NCBI GenBank assembly: GCA_000827205.1
Contig: KN832555.1
Coordinates: 3,436,696 to 3,500,695, forward strand
Direction: 5' to 3'
Length of the DNA: 64,000 bases
Origin: Plicaturopsis crispa FD-325 SS-3
Taxonomy: Eukaryota > Basidiomycota > Agaricomycetes > Amylocorticiales > Amylocorticiaceae
In this document: piece after piece, positions 1 through 9,990 of the stretch
Position numbering within the stretch: position 1 is the first letter of the stretch
Layout of the letters: every line of letters starts with the position of its first letter
Notes under the pieces: generated by a model
What the model saw: the letters and a program-made list of their open reading frames with translations, nothing else
Told to the model about the DNA's origin: nothing
Database searches by the model: none
Made by a program: the position numbers and the translations under genes

Positions 1-3000
1 AGCACTTTTCGACTATCCATTTTGACGTGTGTACGTCGAGAGCCGCTAGGACCTGTCGAAATGCATCAGCCTTCGTGACCCCAGAGAAATTCCGGGACGA
101 ACATCATCTAGAAGGAGGATCTCTGCCGAGGAGTAGACCGCGCGAGCCAGAGTAACCCGTGCCTGTTGACTAGATTCAATTCAACTTTCATGCAGCGTGC
201 ACGTATCAAAAACCTTCTGTCCACCACTGTCGATGAAGGGATTGAGTGGTCAAATTCGCAGAAGGAAACGAACGCATCACCTCAGCGTCAGGCCCTTCTC
301 ACCAACCTCGGTGGCATCGCCAGCGTCAAATAGATCAATGTCGCGCTTCAAAGCGCATTGATGAATGACTGTGTATCTCGGTGAGTTCCTCTGCTCATAC
401 AATACTGGACTGAGACGCCTGCCAACCTTTCTTGTAACGTGCCTCGTCGTAAGGAGAGCCAAAAAGGATGTTATCCTGCATAATGTTAGTCCCATACAAC
501 AGTACACGCCTATCAACGGAAACCCACCCGAATAGTTTCGTTTTGAACCCATGACTCTTGCGCGGCGTATGCAATGCCTCCACTTCGAGGAAGGTTGTAC
601 CACGAACTAGGGCCCGAGGGTTCAAAGTGCATCTCCCCTGCATAAGCTGTATCAGATGTTGCAGAACACCAAGTCCGAAAGCATACTGACCAAGTAAAGC
701 CATCAGCACGCTTGTTTTTCCACAGCCAGTAGGGCCGATAAGGAGGTTGATGCCCCCGCGCTTGAATATGACTTCGCCATCGATGCGAAGCTTGAACTTC
801 CTCTGGGAGGGCGTCACAGCGCCCTCGTTGCCATCGGCAGATGACCACGCGAACGTTGCGTCTCGGAACCCAATGGAAAGGTTACCATCCGTAGTCGGTG
901 GGGAAAGCGCAGTCGCGTTCTCAGGTTTCTCGGTAAACTCATCCAAAAGCTCGGTCTAACAAACGACACATTTTATCAGCTCTGAGTTTACTCCAATGGA
1001 AATTATTACAATACGATACCTGGCTCAGGAACTCGGCAATGCGATTCAGCGATACTTTCGCTAAACGATCGTTTTCAATCGGGCATCATTTGTGCTAAAA
1101 ACGTGAAGTGCTTACCTTGCATGACTTGGGGAGCCTGATAAAACGTTACAAAGAGTTGAGAACGCAGCATCATGAATACTGGCAGGACATGCCTCAGTCC
1201 CACGCATCGACTCATCTCAGATATCAATACATACCAGCAATAGCTGAGAAAACCCGGGCAGAATCGAGCTCGCGCTTCATGACCACGGTCTGTCAACGGA
1301 GAGTGTTAGAAGCACTGCAAGATTTTGACCGTGCCAAAGACTCACGTATGTCACAAAGGTGATTATCATCGTGATTGGCGCAAGGCTCTCGCTACATAGA
1401 GCATTGTGAGTCTCTGCATTATGGGAGAGGCAAGAGCGAAGTGCATACGTCGCGACGTCAATAAAAACAGTATACATCTTGCGTCTCAAGATCGTTGTAA
1501 GTTCATCCTGCCTCTTCTCGTCGAGACGGTCGCTCATTTTCTTCTCCCTGTCAAAACATTGAGAATTTTATTTGCTAGGAATTTGCAGGTTACATACCAG
1601 CCAAACAGTTTGATCATGCGAATCACGCTCATAGCTAAATTAAGGACGTCAAAAAAATCGTTGAGCACAATTTCAGACGTTATACGCACTTTCGCTGACA
1701 GACTGCACCCGCGCGTCGCTCTGCGGAGAGACAACGATCAGTGAGATGCTATACGGAACGGATGACTCGCATTCGCCCGCACCTTCTTCATAGCTTTAGC
1801 CTGAGTCCCCTCAATCGTTTTAGCGAGCTGCACAGGGACGGGGAGCATGGCCACCATGAAGGCCAAGCCCACGAAGGAGCTCCATCCGAGGATTTGATAC
1901 AAAAACAGCGTGCAAAGGGCCGCTTGGATGGGCATGTAAAACACGACTAGCAAGAAGTCCCGCCCGGACGTGAGTTTCGCCAAATCGGTAGACACCAGGT
2001 TGTTGATCTTCCCGACGAGGTTACCAGACGTCGCTGGTGCGGCCGGAGGCTTTTCTGCGTCCTCTGCAGTGTACTCGGATTTGGACTTCCCCTTCGCGTC
2101 GCCCGTGCTTCCAGCCACGGTCTCTCCGCTTGTGCTTTCCACTACGGTCTCGCTTGTGCTAGCACGTAGGGTGTTGGCAGCTTCCTCGGTCGCAGACGCG
2201 CTGTCCGGCGTGGTAGCAGCAGGGGTGGCCGCCGCACTGGAATCAAGAGAGCTTGATTCAGGCGCATCGGCAACCATGCGGATGCGCAGCGAATGCTCAA
2301 AGATGAGCTGGGTCATCATGGCCTCCATGCGGACTTGTGCTCGGAACTACCGAGTTTGCATAAGTCGCTGGCGCGTATATCGAATCGAGTACACAAGCTG
2401 GTACGCACGGATATATATTGCCACCAGTGTACCGCAAGGCTGTTAAGCAGCGGGCCAAAGAAAAGCCATAATATCCAGACCCAGGGTCGGACGGTAGCGC
2501 CCTCTCCGCCAGTTTCGAGGTACCTGCAGTGCAATCAAGATCAGGAGGGCATTGTCTGGTCTGTATTCAAGCACATACGTGAGCAGGCGATTAAGACCGA
2601 TTGGGCTCGCGAGAGAAATGAACGCCCTGAATATATGGACGAAAGCCATCACAACGAGGTCACGGCCTGTTTTGACGCGTTAAGCAGTCTCGATACGAGG
2701 ATGGTACATCCAAACTCACGGAACACCTTGACAAGAGGCAAGAACAGCCCCTGGTTCTTTCTGCCGGTTTTGAACGGGTCGAGGTACTACAGAAAAGCGT
2801 GAGCCATTGTCGTCTTTCGCAAGAAACTCAAGACCTTGGAACCCTCTTTGGTCAAATTGCGGGCCTGATCCGTATCAGCGAGAGGAGGAAGCTCCTCGTA
2901 CTTGAGGTGGTCGACGAAGTAGGCGCGGTAGACGATGTAGTCGAGACAACTGTATGTCACAAGCGAGAGTAGACTGCTCGTCTGCGACGGGTTGGGGTCG

Positions 3001-3864
3001 CAGGGTTCCTAAAACGAGCGATTAGAAATTGGCCTTTGAGAGCTTGTGTAGAACATACATCGGGGTTCAGCGGGACATAGCGCCGGGGAGAAACGAGTGG
3101 AATGACCACAGCAATGACGCTGAGGATGATTGCCTTGGACCACACGAGCCATCCCTCGGTGCTATCGCGCGGGACCAAGTTGTACGTCGCAAGTGGCCAT
3201 ATGTCGCGGTAAAAATATACGCTCCACGCGATAAGGAGAACAAGCGTTAGATGGGTCGGTATTTGTCGGTTGCTTTTGGGCTTCAAAGCGACGGAGAGTG
3301 CACCCAAGAGTGATGCATACGCCTTGGGGCATTGTAAGACGATTTAGGAGCGGGAAACAAGCGGAAAGACGCACGTAGGTTACGCTCGACGCGACGAGTA
3401 GCCACGGCACATTAGACTCGTTTGCGTACGCATGCTCGATCTCGCCTTCCGTGCCCTTCACCAAAGTCGCGAGGGAAAGTCCCAGTAACGCGAAGCAACC
3501 AATGGCGCGCGCCACCTGGTATGCGAATATCGTCGCTCCTCCGAGACTCGCTACGTGCTCCTTCACTCTCTGCCCGAAGCCAAGCGCGGCTGTCTGAGTC
3601 GCAACGCGCGCGTCCGTGTCAGGCTCATCATGCGAGTAGATCTTCTTTGCCAGTCGAGATGTAACGAGGGCGTGCGCCAAAAGCACGATCAGTGAGGCAG
3701 CTGCAGCATAGGCAGGGATGGCTGCTGAATCCGACCAGATGTTGTTACTGAAGCAAGTTTAGCACAAATTGTAAGTCCAGGCTACATATTGGCCCAAGTA
3801 CTTACGCGTATTCAAGTTGGTCAGTGAGCGCAAAGTCGTATAGACGGAACTGGGGGCCGTCCAT
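1..3864 (-). CDS. ABCC-type (MRP-like) ABC transporter, left copy, 3' part outside window
   Basis: Partial gene covering the N-terminus, first membrane domain and most of nucleotide-binding domain 1 (NBD1). The start MDGPQFRLYDFAL at 3864 is shared with the right copy at 34606. Visible parts in order: N-terminal hydrophobic segments, first ABC membrane domain (ASPIGLNRLLT, EHSLRIRMVAD, SVIRMIKLFGW), Walker A GPTGCGKTSVLMALLG near 720, Q-loop region AYAAQESWVQNE near 560, then a split signature joining to LSGGQK near 185-280. The window ends just after LLLDD, the Walker B region. I found no stop or frame break in the exons I could read; many introns of 48-60 bp separate them. Protein identity to the right copy is roughly 85-90% by eye. 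ABCC proteins export organic anions, conjugates or drugs across the plasma or vacuolar membrane; the substrate is unknown. Its upstream region has been replaced by foreign DNA, so expression may differ from the right copy. Confidence 0.88.
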
Positions 3865-4098
3865 GGCTGGTTAGTAGGACACGGGAAACCCCTTGAAGCT
3901 TTCTGCAGACTGCAGTATCTGCTTGTATAAGTACTTACGGGGTGCGCGTCTCCGGTGCTCCCTGCTAGCGCTTATAGCTATCAATAATAGAGTATCATTG
4001 ACTCGGACTGTCAGCGACTCGCGGATCCGCGTATTTTGATGTCCCTGCAGTCTGGTAGTTACCGCGGTTCCGGTACCAAGGTCAGATCCCCTCAATCT
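3865..4098. other. Foreign sequence upstream of left ABC transporter, ending in a transposon target duplication
   Basis: This stretch does not match the intergenic DNA before the right ABC gene (34102-34605), although the genes either side do match. It holds no recognisable gene. Its last nine bases, CCTCAATCT (4090-4098), are the left target-site duplication of the transposon that follows. With 5014-5377 it appears to form one older piece of inserted or rearranged DNA into which the transposon later jumped. Confidence 0.6.
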
Positions 4099-5004
4099 TA
4101 GGTTCGGTTCAAGCCCCGCCTCCTTTTTGGGATTAAAGTTGGTGCTCCGCAAGCTCCGCACTCCCATCGGAGGAGGGGCTTGTTCCAAGGTCCGTCAAAA
4201 TCGTAGGTTTTTGTACGACACCTAGTGGATTTTGTGTTGCTCGAAACCACCTTTTCTTGGTGCACCAAATGCTCAGAACGGTTTTTCCAATCGTTCTGTC
4301 TCCTCAGATTTTTAATTGAGTGCTATTGCATTGTTCCTCCGAGGTCAAAAGGCCAGCTTCGTGACATGAAAATATGCTGCGACAAGTTCTGCCTCAGACA
4401 GTCGTATAAGATCCCAAAATAAAAATTCGAGATGACAAGATTGTTCTATCATATAAATACAGTAAGTCTGTCACTATCATCGTGTTATTTGGGCATGAAT
4501 TGAGCGCAGGAGATGCTCCGCCGCAAGGCGTCCTAAACGTCGAAATCGACGCGACGACTTCAAATCGTGCAAATAAGGGCACGTGACTTACTCCGTTTTA
4601 CCCTACTTTCGTCGCTCATTGGCGACCACATATCGGAAAGTCCCCCCAAAAAATTGGGACGCCCATCGAATAGGCATAGAACGCCGGACAGCTCGAAACT
4701 TTGAGGAAAATGGAGCAATTTCAGGAATTTTGGCTCAAATACGGTATTTCAGGCCTGGTGCCACATTTGTGAAGATGGCCCAATGGTGTATTCTACACAA
4801 CATATTACAGCAAAATAAGTACCAGGTATCTTAGCTATACATATAAGCAGCAACATTGCCCCTCAGAGGTAGGTGATTGGACCTTTTTTTGTGCGAGCAA
4901 GGGCCGACGAAAAACCTCGCTCGAGCGAGGTTTTTGGAGCAAGCCCCTTCTGCGAAGGTTCGCCGGCTTGCCGGCGCGGAGCAAGAGGGCTTGTTCCGAA
5001 CCTA
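4099..5004. mobile_element. 906-bp non-autonomous DNA transposon (MITE-like, 9-bp TSD)
   Basis: Terminal inverted repeats are seen directly: the left end TAGGTTCGGTTCAAGCCC and the right end, read in reverse complement, TAGGTTCGGAACAAGCCC agree at 16 of 18 positions. Perfect 9-bp direct repeats CCTCAATCT flank it (4090-4098 and 5005-5013). Each terminal repeat has a partial inverted copy just inside (4169-4186 GGAGGAGGGGCTTGTTCC; 4936-4949), so each end could fold into a hairpin. A 26-bp perfect palindrome lies at 4910-4935. The interior is AT-richer than its surroundings and has no credible transposase, so it would need an enzyme supplied elsewhere. A 9-bp duplication fits Mutator-like or Merlin-like elements better than hAT (8 bp). 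Family assignment is uncertain; the element itself is well supported. Confidence 0.87.
4910..4935. repeat. 26-bp perfect palindrome inside the transposon
   Basis: The half-site AAAAACCTCGCTC is followed directly by its exact reverse complement with no spacer. It lies near the right end of the transposon, next to its subterminal inverted repeat, and could form a cruciform or bind a dimeric protein. Confidence 0.9.
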
Positions 5005-5013
5005 CCTCAATCT
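5005..5013. repeat. Right 9-bp target-site duplication of the transposon
   Basis: CCTCAATCT, identical to 4090-4098, directly abutting the right terminal inverted repeat. Confidence 0.88.
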
Positions 5014-5377
5014 GGCCTCGGTCGCTTGTTAATATACGCCCTGGTCACCTCCTCCTCTACCGCATAATATAGAGTATATGCTACGGTACCAGCCCGATAT
5101 CGTGTGGGCTGGCTAGGGGAGACAGGGGGAGACTACCAAGCCTGACACTACAACTCTCTCAACTCTCTCTGATCTCTCAACGCTCTCAACTATTCCAAGT
5201 CGCTCAAAATCTCTGTTATCATGTCTGCAAACCCGTCCAGCGAGTACTTTTTCGTTTGTACTGACTCCGCTCGTATGCCCTTCAAGACGACAATTGACAG
5301 GACTACGTTCGTACCGATGAGTTTGACCAGCACTGTATTACTGTGCACAACCGTCGTTCGTCGAGCTCTGACTTGTA
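5014..5377. other. Foreign sequence with promoter-like look, replacing the oxidoreductase 3' end
   Basis: Unrelated to the right arm. It contains an AT-rich patch (5063-5082), a long CT-rich tract built on CTCTCAAC-like units (5150-5200) and an ATG at 5221 opening an 86-codon frame that runs into the decayed oxidoreductase. A CT tract before an ATG resembles fungal promoters, so this may be the 5' end of an unrelated gene or element. I cannot identify it and do not claim a product. Confidence 0.45.
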
Positions 5378-6833
5378 GCCTCGAATCTGTGAGACGCAAG
5401 ACATCACACTGGCGGAATACGTACTGGAACACAGAGCCAACGAGGATGCCGCGCAGCGTGAAGGCCTTCATGATAGCATAGAAGGGAATGTTGACATCGC
5501 TCGCGCCCTGATCGACAAGCGTGTCTATGGATCAGTCGCTACGCTAGGAACTGAGAAGGAGGCCGCACCTGTGTGAGGTGCCCAATGGCGTAGATTGACC
5601 CGCCCACGCGGACCGCCTCTATGGAACTCGCTATCGTCCCCGGGCCGCCGACTTCGAGGATGTGGTCAACGCCGCGGCCGTTCGTCTGCGTAACAACTGT
5701 GTCACTGGTCAGTCATACTGGTTGCTTTCGGCGGTGCTCAAAATACAACAACATTGTATACATGAGGGAGCGAGAAGATATATTTGGCAGACACGCACAA
5801 TTTTCGATACTTCCTTGCCCCAACGGTGCCGTCTTGTAGTTGATCAGGTGGTGCGCACCGAGTGCTTTTGCGACTTTCAGCTTCTCGTCGGAGGAAGAGG
5901 TCACAATGACGATCGCTCCGGACGCTGGCACCGCGAACTGCAGGGCAAAGCTAGCGTGTTACAAGTTGTACGGGAGTACAAATCAGCAGAGGTCATTGAT
6001 AACATATGCAGCTGAGCGTGTATTAACATGGATACGCCCCCGGTGCCCTGGACAAGCACGGTGTCACCTCCCTTCAAGGGGACCGGCCCAGAGAGCGCAT
6101 TGTACGCGGTCAGGGCCGCACACCTGTACATAGAAGCATTAATGAGCCATCCCCGGGCACGAGATGCGATACGCACGGTAGCGTCGATATCTCTGCGTAC
6201 GAGAGGTGGACGGAAATCTTCACGACGGACTACAACACAATGACCCGGTGAGCCAGGCAAGTTGTCACTTCCCGCGAGTATGCGAAACGTACATGGGCGG
6301 GAAAGGCTCTGTATTCGGCGAGCACGCCGTCGACGGCAGAGCCCAGCACGGAGTTCTTGAGCGCCTACCCGTACACGAAGTCGAGCGCGAAGTTCGCGCA
6401 CACGCGGTCGCCTTTTGCCCATTTGCCCGCGTTGGCAAGGCCCTCGCCGAGCGCAACGATCTCGCCGGCACCGTCAGACGCAGGGACAAAGTTCGTGTTT
6501 CCACTGGTGGACTGTGAGACGGGGCAGGGGGGTGCGAACTATAAGGCAGAACTTACCCGGTGGGGTGGAGTCCCTGGGCAATGATAAGATCGTGGAACTG
6601 GAGGGACGATGAGTGGGTTGTAGGCGGACACGAAAGGTAAGACGTACGTTGAGGGAGACGGCGTGAATTTTCACGAGCACTTCAGTTGCTTTTAACTTGG
6701 GAAGGGGCGCCTCGCCGATGGTGAGATTGTGGACACCATCCAGCTGCAGATTTTTGAGTGAGTAGAGACCCTCGAGGGTATAGACAACGAACTATACCTC
6801 GGGAAGGCGGTATTCGCGGGAGGTAGTCTTCAT
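5378..6833 (-). pseudogene. Decayed copy of MDR-superfamily (zinc-type ADH-like) oxidoreductase
   Basis: Exon-by-exon match to the intact gene at 32495-34101. The start is MKTTSREYRLPE at 6833, followed by an intron ending TGCAG, then [18 protein letters not shown]. It is dead by at least three signs. An in-frame TAG (minus strand 6367-6365) stands where the intact copy has four codons after FVYG. Two bases are missing near 5820, in the LINYKT segment, breaking the frame. The last exon stops matching at 5378, nine bases in, so about 45 C-terminal residues, including the VGKVVIKV end, are replaced by foreign DNA. Splice sites and the TATA box remain good, and similarity to the intact copy is about 95% by eye, so loss looks recent. 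Confidence 0.9.
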
Positions 6834-7528
6834 ATGCGTTTAGAGTGTGTTTTTGCTTTGTGCGGTACTGCTTGAGATTGCGGGGCTGAGGGGTAGTCAT
6901 CCTGGGGAAGTATTTATACTGGAGTGCCATTCTGTTCCAGTCAACCAGTGAGTATGTACGTGCGGTATCTTTACCAGGTTGCGAGCATGGCGCTTCGATA
7001 TGTTACGAATCCCTGGGCTGACTGGTATTACTGCTGCCACGTATTAGAAATCTGGACGCTTTAGTCCTCTTGAATAAGTCCTATGGAGCACAAATGACCG
7101 AGCAAACTCACTATAGCTAAGTGGCGAGCTTCAGGGAATGCGAGGAAAGGTTCCGCCTCGGCGTCAATAAAATGCAAACAATCTGAATATGCGCTGAAGC
7201 AAGCTGAAGCGCGTCGATTACTTGGTGCATACTGCACAGTGCACAAAGCATGCAAGGCTCTCGGTCGAACTATATGGTCGTGTCAGGAAGCACTGGAGTG
7301 ACTCCGAAATTGGCTGCATGCCAGTGGAGCATGCCATAGTAAGGTGTGTCAAAGTCCAAGCCAGTATTGACTGCATGCGCTCAAGCCGTCAAGGTATTCT
7401 GGCTATCGCACGTTTTGAGGCAAGTCAAGGTCGAGTCGGGTCGCATTTCAGGTAATGGTCATGGAAGATATGATTACTGGATGGTAACATCGGGGTAAAA
7501 CATCCTTGATTTTATGTCGTGCGTGAGC
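6834..7528. promoter_or_regulatory. Duplicated promoter region of the left oxidoreductase copy
   Basis: About 280 bp (6834-7180) match 32150-32494 almost base for base, in reverse complement, including the TATA box. This non-coding stretch is better conserved between arms than the ABC exons. Nothing gene-like was seen in 7280-7528, which is the 3' flank of the KNH-like gene; this stretch is absent from the right arm. Confidence 0.7.
6911..6918 (-). promoter_or_regulatory. TATA box of the left (dead) oxidoreductase copy
   Basis: TATAAATA on the minus strand, 78 bp before the start codon, conserved with 32410-32417 in the right arm. Confidence 0.6.
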
Positions 7529-8995
7529 TCAGCGACGTCTAGACGAATCCACTGCTCTCGTTATGGTGTTATGCAGGCCCGGTTGAGGTGTCAACGGGAG
7601 TAGCTTTTCCACACGAACGGACGGTGGTTCATATCTCGCAGGTTTCCGCGGTGCAGAGAGTCGAGGGGACGCAAACGGCGACGGGTACATATAATCGGAT
7701 ATGACAGAGTCGTTGACATCCGCGTTGTTGTGTTCGTTGTCGAGATCCCGCCCTGCAGTGCCGAGGTGAGGACTCCGCGGGGCGGGAACTCTACGTGAAG
7801 AGCGTGCGGTGCTTCGGTGGGTGCTGACAGGAGCAGCTGGCCTTGAATTCGTGCGGTCAGATCGAGGCCTGTAGGCTTCAGCGGGATACGAGAGTCGCGT
7901 AGGCTGCCGTGCTTCTCTTCTGAATCCTGCAGACGATGCAGAGTCATCACGCGATCCTCCGTTTCTGATCATCGAGAGCAGATCCATTGCCTTCTCGAGA
8001 TCGCGGCTTTTCACCGAGGATGTCGTCGCGACACTCCGGAGACTTGATTGACGGGAGACTTCGCGGTTTTGTTTGTCCAAAAGCCGCTCCTTGTTCAGTT
8101 TACGACGGTGATATATCGAGAGCGCGCCGGCCACGACGAGAACGACTGCGACGAACGCGATAGGAACAGCGAATGCAGCTTTTGGAGTGGGATGGCGTGT
8201 GACGCTAAGGTCTGGAGTGCTGGACGATACGGGTGTGCCGGGGGCCTTGGAGGCTCCAGGAGGGGCAGATGCACCAGGGGACGAAGCATTTCCCGGGGAC
8301 GCGGGAGTACCAGGCGATGTCGGAAGTCCAGGAGATGTCGGAATACCGGGCGATGTGACAGCACCGGGCGATGCAGCACCACCTTTCGACGTTGCACTGC
8401 TCACAGGTGGGTGCGCAAGGGCGGATATTGTCATGGCTGGGGGGTCGTCCGAATCGTCTCCAGAGGAATCTGACGTGTGTGCACTCTTGGCATTGCCGGA
8501 TATCTCGGAGGCTATTTCCCCTGTGAGTTGGGTTTCGCTAGTCAGGGATCTGGGAGGTTCCAAAACTCACCGCTCAGTGAGAAAGCTGGGGACATCGCAA
8601 TTGCACCGGATTTGTCTTCCATCTGTAAGTGAAACCCTCCCTCAGAAACTACACCTGGAACTGTTCTGTGTTGTCCGTCAATAAAAAATAGAGCAGAAAC
8701 CCACCTGTCGCACTCACAATGTTATCGAGTAAGTTTGATCATGTTTTCGGACCGCGGGCCATACTGTAGACCCGCAGCCATCAACCGAATCACTGCTGCT
8801 GCCACTGGTAGCACAAAGTCTGAACGATGGCTCGGCTATTTCCTTCGCGGATTTCCATGCTGCGTGGATAGTATCTGCAGGGCCAAAGACGTCGCCGTCG
8901 GATGGGCTCGTCCAGGTGATACTGCTGGCCAACGCGCCCTCGATGGCCACGGCGAGAAAGAAGGCCTCAAGGTGTCGACGCACGACTGTCCGCAT
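7529..8995 (-). CDS. Single-pass surface protein: Kre9/KNH-like domain, collagen-like stalk, TM, long basic tail
   Basis: Starts at 8995 with a signal peptide (RRHLEAFFLAVAIEGALASS). A domain follows that resembles the Ser/Thr-rich GPI-anchored Kre9/KNH N-terminal domain: SITWTSPSDGDVFGPADTI, two cysteines in PSFRLC...DGCGSTVWP, then MEDKSGAIAMSPAFSLSG from exon 2. Next come an acidic Ser patch, a run of SPGxPT hexapeptides, one membrane segment (AAFAVPIAFVAVVLVVAGAL), then HRRK and about 190 mostly basic, Ser/Pro-rich residues to a stop at 7529. Inference: extracellular wall- or glycan-facing part plus cytoplasmic tail, like a wall sensor. The joint between exon 1 (ending YSIT) and exon 2 is out of phase with the obvious donor (after 8717) and acceptor (before 8600), and about 12-15 family residues seem absent. 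So either an odd splice is used or the gene is damaged. Exons 3-4 are open. Confidence 0.75.
8250..8374 (-). repeat. Tandem 18-bp repeats encoding SPGxPT units
   Basis: Codes for SPGAVTSPGIPTSPGLPT and onward, a collagen-like Pro-Gly stalk just outside the membrane segment of the KNH-like protein. The right-arm fragment (31770-31866) has one more SPGLPT unit, so repeat number changed after duplication. Confidence 0.8.
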
Positions 8996-9247
8996 TTAGT
9001 GGACGGGGAAGGGGATAACTTTTGTGTATGGACCAGCCGATAACAGAGATGATGAATGAAAGGGTACGCCGGCGTAGAATGAAGATGGTAGTGGGAAGTA
9101 GGGTGGCAGAATGGCTAACGAACGCGAGAAGATAGTCGTTATGCGTGGCAGTTGCAATTGGAATCGTGACCCGACGACCTGATCGGTGGGTGTGCGGGGC
9201 AGTTCTATCCCATACTCGGGATGACCAACCAGTCGTATAGACCTGGT

Positions 9248-9738
9248 TCACTCTCCAACAACCATGGGAGTAGATGCGGTGGAATCAACGTCCATTTTGG
9301 TGAGATCACCGGCTATCGAGGACGACGACAAGGTCCTGGTGGAGAACTGTGCCAGCTGTTGCCTGTTGCGTAGCATATGGACATAAGACGAATAGATAAT
9401 GCTAACAGTCTGAACGACGAACCGTTTTCGATCGCGGAGCCGCTCAAGCATGTCTATGACTTCTTCCTGCTCCTCGATCAAGAGCTCCCCGCCTGGCAGC
9501 GTATTCGCCAGTTCCTTTGCCTGAGCCATCGCATTCTTGAAGTCGTTGGTCTAGTACGCATACAATCCATGTTAATCCGCTTGTATATGATATGCCAGAA
9601 CAGACATACTGCCTGGAGAAGTGCTTGTCTGGACTGAGGCGAGACTGTGCCCTCTGGCCGTTGGGTAAGTTCCAATATGGCCGCGAGCTTGAGCAGCAAG
9701 CCACCAAAGACAGACGTTGGCAGCGTGTTTTCTGACAT
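9248..9738 (-). CDS. MED9: Mediator complex subunit 9
   Basis: Two exons (9738-9610 and 9550-9248, intron 59 bp) give a 143-residue protein. It begins MSENTLPTSVFGGLLLKLA. The middle carries the Med9/Cse2 hallmark: NAMAQAKELANTLPGGELLI, then EEQEEVIDMLERLRDRKR, predicted helical and coiled coil. The length fits fungal Med9, which sits in the Mediator middle module and helps relay activator signals to RNA polymerase II in the nucleus. It is head-to-head with ROK1, 252 bp apart. Identity rests on the central motif and size; the short C-terminal tail is not diagnostic. Confidence 0.8.
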
Positions 9739-9990
9739 TCTTAAGCAAAGAAAAAGGCGCAAAGGTAAAAGCCGAGCAGGGCGCTGCCAAAAGTCCAAGA
9801 CCAAATTGCCCAATAACGCCCACTGCGAAGTTCGTAGGCGTTGTTTGGTCGTTGTTTGGCAGCATCCTCGACGGAACCTTTTCGAAATATTTTGAAATTG
9901 TCCTTGCCGCGAAACCTCTGCGATCTCTTGTACTTTGGTCCTGTAACTCTGTAGATCCCGAAGAAGCGTCCTTCTCGCCCGTATAACAAC
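9739..9990. promoter_or_regulatory. Bidirectional promoter between MED9 and ROK1
   Basis: 252 bp separate the divergent start codons, so both promoters must lie here or overlap into the genes. No TATA box stands out, as expected for housekeeping genes. Confidence 0.6.

Larger units (their letters stand above)
1..8669. repeat. Left arm of large inverted duplication (continues beyond window)
   Basis: Read on the minus strand, this arm carries KNH-like gene (part), MDR oxidoreductase, ABCC transporter. The same order appears on the plus strand from 31480. The inner boundary is sharp: similarity starts at the 9-mer ACAGAACAG (8661-8669 on the minus strand) and matches 31480 onward; outside it the sequences differ. 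Similarity includes introns and promoter DNA, so this is a copied DNA segment and not just a gene family. The outer end of this arm lies left of the window. The arm is interrupted by unrelated DNA at 3865-5377. Confidence 0.93.

Noticed and set aside
1-3864. Left ABC copy as a pseudogene
   Set aside because: All exons I could read are open, with Walker A, Q-loop and split LSGGQ intact. Apparent breaks between open frames correspond to introns shared with the right copy.
4101-4116. B-box-like GGTTCAAGCCC suggesting a tRNA or SINE
   Set aside because: The flanking bases do not form a T-arm or acceptor stem, and the motif is part of the transposon's terminal inverted repeat.
5221-5481. An 86-residue plus-strand protein (MSANPSSEYFFV...)
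   Set aside because: Half of it is antisense to the oxidoreductase remnant and it has no family signal. Kept only as an observation about the foreign segment.
8095-8684. Gly/Arg-rich plus-strand frames with collagen-like look opposite the KNH-like gene
   Set aside because: They are antisense shadows of the SPG repeat region; the minus strand has the signal peptide, membrane helix and splice sites.
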